Source: Actinophytocola sp. (GTDB lineage: Bacteria; Actinomycetota; Actinomycetes; Mycobacteriales; Pseudonocardiaceae). Taken from it: a DNA stretch of 64,000 bases. Both the position numbers and the translations under genes were made by a program. The notes beneath the pieces were generated by a model, which had not been told where the DNA came from, made no database searches, and saw only the letters and a program-made list of their open reading frames with translations. Location: contig WHTY01000007.1 in NCBI GenBank assembly GCA_009377475.1, positions 23,051 to 87,050 on the forward strand. The letters run 5' to 3'. Below, piece by piece: positions 11,294 to 18,391 of this stretch; the stretch's first letter is position 1; each line of letters opens with the position of its first letter.

Positions 11294-12799
11294 ATGTCAG
11301 GTGCGACCCACGAGCGATCCGCCGTCGCGCCGCGCCGGACCCCGACCGTGGTTCGACTCCTCGTGCTGTCGACGTTCGTGGTCATCCTCAACGAGACCAT
11401 CATGATCAACGCCATCCCTCGGTTGATGGACGCCATGGCGATCACCGAGCAATCGGCGCAGTGGGTGTCCACCGCGTTCATGCTGACCATGGCAGCCGTC
11501 ATTCCGATCACGGGCTGGTTCCTGCAGCGGGTCACCACCCGCAAGGCGTACGCGATCGCGATGGGCGTCTTCCTCTCCGGAACGGTCCTGTCAGCCGTCG
11601 CGCCGATCTTCGAGGTGCTGCTGCTGGGCCGAATCGTGCAGGCGGCGGGCACGGCCGTGATGATGCCGCTGCTGATGACGACGTTGATGAACGTGGTGCC
11701 CGACCATGACCGAGGCAGGGTGATGGGCAACGTCACCTTGGCGATCTCCGTGGCGCCCGCGCTCGGACCCACCGTGTCGGGTCTGATCTTGCAGTTCGGG
11801 TCGTGGCGGCTGCTGTTCGTGGTGGTCATGCCGATCGCGGCGCTGGTCACCGTGTTCGGGCTGCGCAAGCTGGAGAACGTGACCGAGCCGCAGGTCAGCT
11901 CGATCGACTGGTTCAGCGTCGGCCTGGCCGCGTTCGGTTTCGGTGGCCTGGTCTACGGCCTGAGCCAGTTCGGCGAGGCGGACGGCACCGTCGGGTTCGG
12001 TATCGGCATCGTCATCGCCGGGCTCGCGACGATCACGGTGTTCGTGCTCCGCCAGCTCTCGCTGCAACGCACCAACACGCCGCTGCTTGACCTGCGCACC
12101 CTCACGCATCGCAGCTACGCCTTGGGGCTGGGCATCATGGCCGTCGCGTTCCTGGTGATGCTCGGCGCGATGATCTTGCTGCCGCTGTACCTGCAGAACC
12201 TGCGCGGGCTCAGCGCGCTGCAGACCGGGCTGCTGGTCATGCCGGGTGGCCTCGCGATGGGACTGCTCGGGCCGACCGTCGGCAAGCTGTTCGACCGGTT
12301 CGGCAGTCGGCCGCTGGTGGTCCCCGGCTCGATCGCGATCGTGCTCGCCGTCGGCGGGCTCACCCAGGTGTCGATGACGACGCCGTACTGGCAGGTCCTG
12401 GGGCTGCACGTGCTGCTGATGCTGAGCCTGGCGGCGATGTTCACCCCCATCTTCACGCTCAGCATGGGCGCGCTCCCGCAACACCTCTACTCGCACGGCA
12501 GCTCGATGCTCGGCACGTTGCAGCAGGTCGCGGCTGCCTTCGGCACCGCGCTGGTGGTGACCGTGATGTCCGCCCGCTCAGGCCAGCTCGTCACGGACGG
12601 CGTCGCGGCCGTGCCGGCGCAGCTCAGCGGGATGCGGCTGGCCTTCGTCGTCATGGCCGCCATCGCGCTGGTGACGATCGTCATCGCGGTGCTGTTGCCG
12701 CGCAAGGCGCCTGCCGCCGACGTCGATGAGCACGACGGCACGGACCAGCCCGCCGGTGGCCGCCCCGACGCGGACGGACTGGTCGCCGCCGAAGCCTGA
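11294..12799 (+). CDS. DHA2-type (EmrB/QacA) MFS drug efflux transporter
   Basis: This 501-residue integral membrane protein probably exports drugs or toxic compounds using the proton gradient. It has the DHA2 hallmarks: LNETIMINAIPRLMDAM in TM1, QWVSTAFMLTMAAVIPITGWFLQR around motif A, LGRIVQAAGTAVMMPLL in TM4, and motif C in TM5 (ISVAPALGPTVSGLIL). Many members have 14 segments; about 14 hydrophobic stretches are visible. The last 30 residues are acidic and cytoplasmic. No adjacent regulator of the usual TetR/MarR kind is present; a convergent hairpin terminator follows. Confidence 0.92.
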   Translation: MSGATHERSAVAPRRTPTVVRLLVLSTFVVILNETIMINAIPRLMDAMAITEQSAQWVSTAFMLTMAAVIPITGWFLQRVTTRKAYAIAMGVFLSGTVLSAVAPIFEVLLLGRIVQAAGTAVMMPLLMTTLMNVVPDHDRGRVMGNVTLAISVAPALGPTVSGLILQFGSWRLLFVVVMPIAALVTVFGLRKLENVTEPQVSSIDWFSVGLAAFGFGGLVYGLSQFGEADGTVGFGIGIVIAGLATITVFVLRQLSLQRTNTPLLDLRTLTHRSYALGLGIMAVAFLVMLGAMILLPLYLQNLRGLSALQTGLLVMPGGLAMGLLGPTVGKLFDRFGSRPLVVPGSIAIVLAVGGLTQVSMTTPYWQVLGLHVLLMLSLAAMFTPIFTLSMGALPQHLYSHGSSMLGTLQQVAAAFGTALVVTVMSARSGQLVTDGVAAVPAQLSGMRLAFVVMAAIALVTIVIAVLLPRKAPAADVDEHDGTDQPAGGRPDADGLVAAEA

Positions 12800-12816
12800 C
12801 CAGCGCAACGCCAGCC

Positions 12817-12850
12817 GCCGCGCTGGCCGGGCAAGCCTGGCCAGCGCGGT
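12817..12850. terminator. Bidirectional hairpin between convergent genes
   Basis: Arms CCGCGCTGGCC (12818-12828) and GGCCAGCGCGG (12839-12849) pair over 11 bp, plus one G-T, with a 10-nt loop. It lies between the efflux gene (plus) and the MoaD-like gene (minus). Confidence 0.7.
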
Positions 12851-12871
12851 CGGCATCGCAGGACGTCGGCG

Positions 12872-13174
12872 TCAGCCGCCCGCCATCGCACCGACGATGA
12901 GCAACGGCTCGTCCCCCGCGATGACCTCCTTCGGCAACGGCGTGTCAGCGGGGTCGTGCGAGAGGTCCTGTTCGCACGCGAAGTACCGTACGAACGCCCG
13001 GCGCTTACCGGTGTTCATGTCGCGGATCGTGCCGCGCAACACCGGGTACCGGCTCTCCAGCGCGTCAAGCACCGTCGACATCGAGGCCTCGCCGATGTGC
13101 TCGATGTCCAGCTCGACCTCGCCGTTGACGTGCGCGAGGTTTCGCAAGTGCGTCGGAAGCTTGACGCGGATCAT
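12872..13174 (-). CDS. MoaD/ThiS-family ubiquitin-like sulfur carrier protein
   Basis: This is a 100-residue beta-grasp protein: [24 protein letters not shown], then [20 protein letters not shown], ending [10 protein letters not shown]. The terminal Gly-Gly is the feature that is adenylated or thiocarboxylated in MoaD/ThiS proteins. The start ATG at 13174 overlaps the stop of the BNR-repeat gene by 4 bp, so the pair is translationally coupled. No E1-like, MoaE or thiazole gene is nearby, so its partner is unknown. A longer minus-strand reading frame in this phase upstream of 13174 is only a shadow of the BNR gene. Confidence 0.9.
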   Translation of the reverse strand: MIRVKLPTHLRNLAHVNGEVELDIEHIGEASMSTVLDALESRYPVLRGTIRDMNTGKRRAFVRYFACEQDLSHDPADTPLPKEVIAGDEPLLIVGAMAGG

Positions 13175-14286
13175 GACAACGTCTGCACCTCCACGGACAG
13201 CACGGAAGGCAAGTCCGACACGATCGGCTCCCAGGTGTCCCCCGCATCGGGCGAGGCGTACACCTGACCGCCCGTGGTGCCGAAGTAGACACCGCCCTCG
13301 TCGAGCGAGTCGACCGCCATCGCATCGCGCAGCACGTTGACGTAGCAGTTCTCCTGCGGCAACCCGGCGGTCAGCGGCTCCCACTCGTTGCCACCTACGC
13401 GGCTCCGGTAGACCCGCAGCTTGCCGTCCGGCGGGTAGTGCAGCGAGTCGCTGGTGATCGGGACGACGTAGACGGTGTCCGGCTCGTGGGCGTGCACCGC
13501 GACCGGGAAGCCGAAGTCGGTCGGCAGGTTGCCGCTGATCTCGTACCAGTTGTCGCCCGCGTCGTCGCTGCGCATGACGTCCCAGTGCTTCTGCATGTAC
13601 AGCGTGTCCGGCCGCGAGGGGTGCATCGCGATGCGGTGCACGCAGTGCCCGACCTCGGCGTCCGGGTCGGGGATGCCGTCGGACTTGAGGCCACGGTTGA
13701 TCGCCTGCCATGTCTTCGCGCCGTCGTCGGTGCGGAACGCCCCGGCCGCCGAGATGGCGATGAACAGCCGGTCCTCGTCGGTCGGGTGCTGGACGATCGT
13801 GTGCAGACACAGCCCGCCCGCGCCCGGCTGCCACTGCGGCCCCGTCCCGTGCGCGCGCAGCCCGGGCAGTTCCTGCCACGTCTGGCCGCCGTCGACGGTG
13901 CGGAACAGCCCGGCGTCCTCGATGCCCGCGTACACGACGTCCGGGTCCCGCAGCGACGGCTCGAGGTGCCAGACGCGGGTGAACTCCCAGGGCACGGCGG
14001 TGCCGTCGTAGAACTGGTGGGTGCCGGTGTCACCCTCGTACGTGAAGTCCTTGCCCACCGGCTCCCACGTTTTGCCGCCATCGTCCGAACGCTGGATGAG
14101 CTGCCCGAACCACGCCGTCGACTGCGAGGCGTAGAGGCGATCGGGATCCGCGGGAGATCCCGCCACGTGGTAGATCTCCCAGCCTCCGAAATGCGGGCCG
14201 CTGACCTGCCAATCCTCGCGCTTGCCGTCTGAGGTCAGCACGAACGCGCCCTTGCGGGTGCCGACCAGAACTCGTACCCCACTCAT
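13171..14286 (-). CDS. BNR/YVTN-type beta-propeller protein (sialidase-like fold)
   Basis: This protein of about 371 residues has repeated Asp-box motifs (SxDxGxTW): [61 protein letters not shown]. These mark a BNR beta-propeller, as in exo-alpha-sialidases and Vps10-like proteins. No signal peptide is seen, and the catalytic Arg triad of true sialidases cannot be assigned, so enzymatic activity is uncertain. The ATG at 14286 ([17 protein letters not shown]) is preferred over 14325, which adds an Ala/Gly leader. It is coupled by a 4-bp overlap to a MoaD/ThiS-like gene, suggesting a joint function. Confidence 0.85.
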   Translation of the reverse strand: MSGVRVLVGTRKGAFVLTSDGKREDWQVSGPHFGGWEIYHVAGSPADPDRLYASQSTAWFGQLIQRSDDGGKTWEPVGKDFTYEGDTGTHQFYDGTAVPWEFTRVWHLEPSLRDPDVVYAGIEDAGLFRTVDGGQTWQELPGLRAHGTGPQWQPGAGGLCLHTIVQHPTDEDRLFIAISAAGAFRTDDGAKTWQAINRGLKSDGIPDPDAEVGHCVHRIAMHPSRPDTLYMQKHWDVMRSDDAGDNWYEISGNLPTDFGFPVAVHAHEPDTVYVVPITSDSLHYPPDGKLRVYRSRVGGNEWEPLTAGLPQENCYVNVLRDAMAVDSLDEGGVYFGTTGGQVYASPDAGDTWEPIVSDLPSVLSVEVQTLS

Positions 14287-14460
14287 GCCTGCTCCATTCG
14301 TTGCCCCTCCGATCGCGCTGACCACCAGAGCCGCCGCGGTCGGGCGGGTGATTTCCCGATACCGCGCAGTCTGGCACCACCGACCGACAATTTCGGCGTA
14401 TTCGCCTGTTCAGGGTTCGACGGCGGCGAGCGCGGCGTTACGCGGGCACGTCGAGTCAGC

Positions 14461-17400
14461 TCACGGACGCGCGACGCGACCGGCGAGCGGCACGGTCACC
14501 GGTTCGCCCGCCTCCGCGTCGGACTCGAACGTGACGGTGTAGTCGCGCCCGACGATGTCCAGCACGGCGACCTGGTTGCGGAAGTCCGGCCCCGACAGCT
14601 TGTCCCACCACAGCGGGCGGGGTCCAACCCCGCGGCGACGTGCCCACCAACTCACCAGCCGCGTCGCGGCCCGCGACCACGCCACGCGGAACACGAGCTC
14701 CGCGACCCACGGGATCGTGTTGTGCACTGGGGAGCAGGTCACCTGCCACACCTTCGGCCACTCGTGCTCATCGAAGTGCGCCTCGGCGATGTAGCTGTGG
14801 TGGACGTCGCCGGAGAGCACACTGACCGTGGCGGGCGGCCGGGTCGTGCGTTCACCCTTGCCGATGGCGTGCAGCAGGCGGGCCAGCCGGTCGAACGACG
14901 TCCGGAACGCCGACCAGTGCTCCAGGTCGATCGCCTGCCGCACCTGTTCGGCCAGCCAGCCTCGGATGCCGTCGTGCCGGCACGCCCGCTCGTTGAGCGA
15001 CTCCGCCTCGTGCACGGCGTGCGGCAGCAACCACGGCAACGACGACCCGATCAGCAGGTGCTCGTAGTCGCCCCTTGTCGCGTCCTCGATCCAGTCGAAC
15101 TCGGCGTCGGACACCATGAGCCGGTTGGTGCCGAGGATGCGCCCGCACCGGGTGTCGATGACGACCAGCCGCACCGAGCCGATGTCGCGGCGGTAGCTCC
15201 ACCGGGTGTACTTGACGCCGTCGACCTCCGCATCGGCCTTGTCGGCGAAGTCGCGGAGGACGTCGTAGGCGTCGCCGGTCTCGCCAACGCGGCGGACCTC
15301 GGCCAGCACCTCGTGCTCGGCGAGCTCGGACGGCGTGAGGTTGCCGAGGTGCTGGTACAGCCAGTACGTCATCAGGCAGCCGCGAATCCGCTCCCGCCAC
15401 CAGGGTCGCCGCGCCATCGCGCGCCGCCACGACGCCGACGTGTTCCAGTCGTCGATGACGTCGTGGTCGTCGAAGATCATCGACGTCGACACGGTGGACA
15501 TCAGCCAGCGGATCTCGGGGTCGGACCAGGTCTCGGCGTAGAGCTGGGTGGCTTCCTCGAAGTCCGCGACACCGATGCCAGGCGGTTTCCGCGTGTCGCG
15601 ACGCTGCTTGATCCAGCGCCGGATGTTGGGCGAGGTCTCGTCGGCGTAGACCTGGTCACCCAGCAGGAACAGCGCATCCGGCCACTCGTCGGCGGGTCGC
15701 TCTGCCATGCGCTCGGTGTAAGCGTTGAGCGCATCGGCGCCGACGCGACGTCGTTGTCTGGGAGTCAACGGCGCCGCGAACCGGCACGACCCGAACACCA
15801 TGCGCAGCCGCGAACCCTGGTCGGCGGCGTAGGTGCGGATGCGGCTGGCCGGGAACGGCGAGTCAGGCAGCGGCCACACCGCGTGGCCGTCGAGGGACAC
15901 GGTGTACGGCCGCGACTCGCCCGGCGTGAGTCCGGTGATGACGACGAGGCCGTAGTGGTGACCGCCCACCTGGAACGTCCGCGACTCACAGCCAAGGATC
16001 GCCACCACGCACGGCCGGTCGGTCTCCACCCACACCGTCGCCGACGTCTCGTCGACGTGCCGCAGCACCGGTCCCAGGAGCAATCGTGGTTCGGTCATCA
16101 GTCGTCCGCTGTCGGTGGTTCGACGTCTGCTCGCGGGTGCGAGCCCGTCAGTCCTCGGCAAGCGTGCGCGATCGGGCGCCGCCACCGCAAGTTCACTGGG
16201 GCATCCGGACCACTGGGGGCATGTCACCGTCGCTCGCGCGTTGAAGCGCTCCTCCTGCCACACGCCGGACGCCAGCACGTCGTGCAGGTGCGCGACCGCG
16301 TCCCAGACGTCGACGTAGCGCAGGTACAGCGGCGCGAACCCGAAACGCAGGACGTCGGGCGTGCGGAAGTCGACGATCACGCCGCGTTCGATCAACGCCT
16401 GTACGACGCGGTAGCCGTCCGGGTACCGCAGCGAGATCTGGCTGCCGCGCTCCGCAGGGTTACGCGGTGAGGCGACCTCGATCCCGTTGTCCGCGCATCG
16501 CTCGTCCACCAGGGCGAGGAACAGGCTCGTCATCGCGACGCTCTTCGCGCGAAGCTGGTCCAGGTCCACCCGGCTCCAGATGTCCACACTGGACTCCAGC
16601 GGCGCGTAGGACAGCATCGGCGGGCTGCCGACGAGGAACCGCGAGATCCCCGGCGCTGGCTGGTAATCCTGGCTGAAGGCGAACGGATCGGCGTGACCGT
16701 GCCAGCCGGACAACGGGTGCCGAGCATCGTGCTGGTGCCGCTGCGCGGCGAACGTGAACGCGGGCGAGCCCGGCCCGCCGTTGAGGTACTTGTACGTGCA
16801 GCCGACGGCGAAGTCCACGCCGCAGTCGCCGAGCCGCACGGGCAACGCGCCGACGCTGTGGCAGACGTCCCAGATCATCAGCGCGCCCGCGCGATGCGCC
16901 TGGTCGGTCAAGCGCGCCATATCCCGCAGCCGTCCGGTGCGGTAGTCGACGTGGCCGAGCACGACCACCGCGACGTCGTCGTCCAGCACGTCGGCGAGGT
17001 CCTGGCCGTCGTAGAGCAGTCTGCGCCGATGGCCCGTGGCGGCGTTGGTGGCGCCCTCGATGATGTAGAGGTCGGTGGGGAAGCCACCCGCTTCGGTGAC
17101 AACGGTCGAGCGTCCGGAGCGGAGCCGCAGCGCCGCGCTGAGCACCTTGAACAGGTTGATCGACGTCGAGTCGCACACCACCACCTCGTCCGGTTGCGCG
17201 CCTACGAGCGGGGCGATGCGCGTGCCGAGGGTGCGTGGCTTGTCGTACCAGCCCGCCTCGTTCCAGCTGCGGATCAGGCCGTTGCCCCATTCGACGTCGA
17301 CCATCTCACGGACCCGCGTGCTCGCCGCGCGCGGCAACGGGCCGAGCGAGTTCCCGTCGAGGTAGATGACGCCATCCGGCAGCGTGAACTCGTCGCGCAT

Positions 17401-17463
17401 CGCCGCGAGCGGATCGCGGCGGTCCAGCTCAACGCAGTCCGATCGGGTGGTCGGTGTGGCCAT
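14461..17463 (-). CDS. kynU: Kynureninase fused in frame to PhoD-like phosphatase/phosphodiesterase
   Basis: One uninterrupted 1000-residue frame. Residues 1-414 are kynureninase, a PLP enzyme cleaving L-kynurenine to anthranilate and alanine: start MATPTTRSD at 17463, YLDGNSLGPLP, PLP-lysine motif CTYKYLNGGPGS (Lys225), and end ARATVT, where bacterial kynureninases normally stop. Residues 415-455 form an Arg/Pro/Ala-rich linker unlike either family. Residues 456-1000 (MTEPRLLLGPVLRHVD...) are a complete metallophosphatase of the PhoD type, with GDQVYADE, FDDHDVIDDWN and SGDVHHSYIAE metal motifs; no signal peptide. Either this is a real fusion or a stop-loss: codon 415 is TGC (16219-16221), one base from TGA. 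Other tryptophan-catabolic genes are not nearby. Confidence 0.85.
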   Translation of the reverse strand: MATPTTRSDCVELDRRDPLAAMRDEFTLPDGVIYLDGNSLGPLPRAASTRVREMVDVEWGNGLIRSWNEAGWYDKPRTLGTRIAPLVGAQPDEVVVCDSTSINLFKVLSAALRLRSGRSTVVTEAGGFPTDLYIIEGATNAATGHRRRLLYDGQDLADVLDDDVAVVVLGHVDYRTGRLRDMARLTDQAHRAGALMIWDVCHSVGALPVRLGDCGVDFAVGCTYKYLNGGPGSPAFTFAAQRHQHDARHPLSGWHGHADPFAFSQDYQPAPGISRFLVGSPPMLSYAPLESSVDIWSRVDLDQLRAKSVAMTSLFLALVDERCADNGIEVASPRNPAERGSQISLRYPDGYRVVQALIERGVIVDFRTPDVLRFGFAPLYLRYVDVWDAVAHLHDVLASGVWQEERFNARATVTCPQWSGCPSELAVAAPDRARLPRTDGLAPASRRRTTDSGRLMTEPRLLLGPVLRHVDETSATVWVETDRPCVVAILGCESRTFQVGGHHYGLVVITGLTPGESRPYTVSLDGHAVWPLPDSPFPASRIRTYAADQGSRLRMVFGSCRFAAPLTPRQRRRVGADALNAYTERMAERPADEWPDALFLLGDQVYADETSPNIRRWIKQRRDTRKPPGIGVADFEEATQLYAETWSDPEIRWLMSTVSTSMIFDDHDVIDDWNTSASWRRAMARRPWWRERIRGCLMTYWLYQHLGNLTPSELAEHEVLAEVRRVGETGDAYDVLRDFADKADAEVDGVKYTRWSYRRDIGSVRLVVIDTRCGRILGTNRLMVSDAEFDWIEDATRGDYEHLLIGSSLPWLLPHAVHEAESLNERACRHDGIRGWLAEQVRQAIDLEHWSAFRTSFDRLARLLHAIGKGERTTRPPATVSVLSGDVHHSYIAEAHFDEHEWPKVWQVTCSPVHNTIPWVAELVFRVAWSRAATRLVSWWARRRGVGPRPLWWDKLSGPDFRNQVAVLDIVGRDYTVTFESDAEAGEPVTVPLAGRVARP

Positions 17464-17556
17464 CAAATCTCCCCTTTCAGTCCCGGACATCATGCCTTTG
17501 CGCGCAACCCCCGGCCCTCGTCGTCGGTGTGTAGGGAGCGGATAGGCTCCCGCGCT

Positions 17557-18267
17557 ATGTCCGACCGACTCTATTTCCGCCAGTTGCTGTCCGGCCGTGA
17601 CTTCGCTGTGGGTGATCCCGTCGCCACTCAGATGCTGAACTTCGCGTATCTGATCGGCGACCGTGAGACACGGGAAGCCGTCATCGTCGATCCCGCCTAC
17701 GCCGTGGGCGAGCTGCTCGACGTGCTCGCCGCGGACGACATGCGCCTGGTCGGCGTGCTCGGCACGCACCACCACCCCGACCACGTCGGCGGCAGCATGA
17801 TGGGCTTCGAACTGCCAGGACTGGCCGAGCTGCTGGCCCACCAGCAGGTCCCGGTGCACGTCAACCGCGAAGAGCTCGACTGGGTGCACCGCGTAACCGG
17901 TGTCTCGATGTCCGACCTGACCGGGCACGACCACGACTCCCGGATCGAGGTCGGCGCCATCACCATCCGCACGCTGCACACACCGGGACACACGCCGGGT
18001 AGCCAGTGCTTCCTCGTCGACAACCGGCTCGTCGCTGGCGACACGCTGTTCCTCGACGGCTGCGGCCGCACCGACTTCCCCGGCGGGGACGCCGAGGCGA
18101 TGTACCACAGCCTGCACCAGCTCGCCGGGCTGCCGAACGACCCCGTGGTGTACCCGGGTCACCAGTACTCGAAGGACCCGTCCGCGCCGCTGTCGACCGT
18201 GCGGGAGAACAACGTCGTGTTCCGCCCCCGGTCGTTGCAGGAGTGGCAGCAGATGTTCGGCGCCTGA
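17557..18267 (+). CDS. MBL-fold metallo-hydrolase (glyoxalase II-like)
   Basis: This 236-residue protein has the Zn motif THHHPDHVGG, later HTPGHTPGSQCF, GDTLFLDGCGRTDFPGG and VYPGHQYS, the ordered metal ligands of the metallo-beta-lactamase fold. The closest flavour is glyoxalase II/persulfide dioxygenase-like hydrolases. The ATG at 17557 follows GTAGGGAGCGG. A much longer reading frame extends upstream but is antisense to kynureninase and was discarded. It is transcribed divergently from the kynureninase gene (94 bp between starts), and a hairpin terminator follows. Confidence 0.88.
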   Translation: MSDRLYFRQLLSGRDFAVGDPVATQMLNFAYLIGDRETREAVIVDPAYAVGELLDVLAADDMRLVGVLGTHHHPDHVGGSMMGFELPGLAELLAHQQVPVHVNREELDWVHRVTGVSMSDLTGHDHDSRIEVGAITIRTLHTPGHTPGSQCFLVDNRLVAGDTLFLDGCGRTDFPGGDAEAMYHSLHQLAGLPNDPVVYPGHQYSKDPSAPLSTVRENNVVFRPRSLQEWQQMFGA

Positions 18268-18290
18268 GGCCTTCGCTCAGGGCGGCTGCG

Positions 18291-18342
18291 TGGAACGTGA
18301 GTCGTTGTGGCGGTCTCGACAGCCGTTCTGACTCACGTTCCA
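18291..18342. terminator. Long inverted repeat between convergent genes
   Basis: TGGAACGTGAGTC (18291-18303) and GACTCACGTTCCA (18330-18342) pair perfectly over 13 bp with a 26-nt loop that itself could fold. It lies between the MBL hydrolase (plus) and the penicillin acylase (minus). Confidence 0.65.
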
Positions 18343-18391
18343 CACCGCCGCGCACACCGATCGGTGCGCACCCGAGCACTGGCGCTGGTAC

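Noticed and set aside
13175..13879. An upstream extension of the MoaD-like frame to 335 residues
   Set aside because: Shadow of the BNR gene; the ATG at 13174 fits the MoaD/ThiS length and overlaps the BNR stop.
14722..16470. A 582-codon plus-strand frame
   Set aside because: Antisense to the PhoD part of the fusion; low-complexity His/Arg/Val composition.
16693..17556. A 288-codon upstream extension of the MBL hydrolase frame
   Set aside because: It is antisense to kynureninase and unlike MBL proteins; the ATG at 17557 matches the family start.
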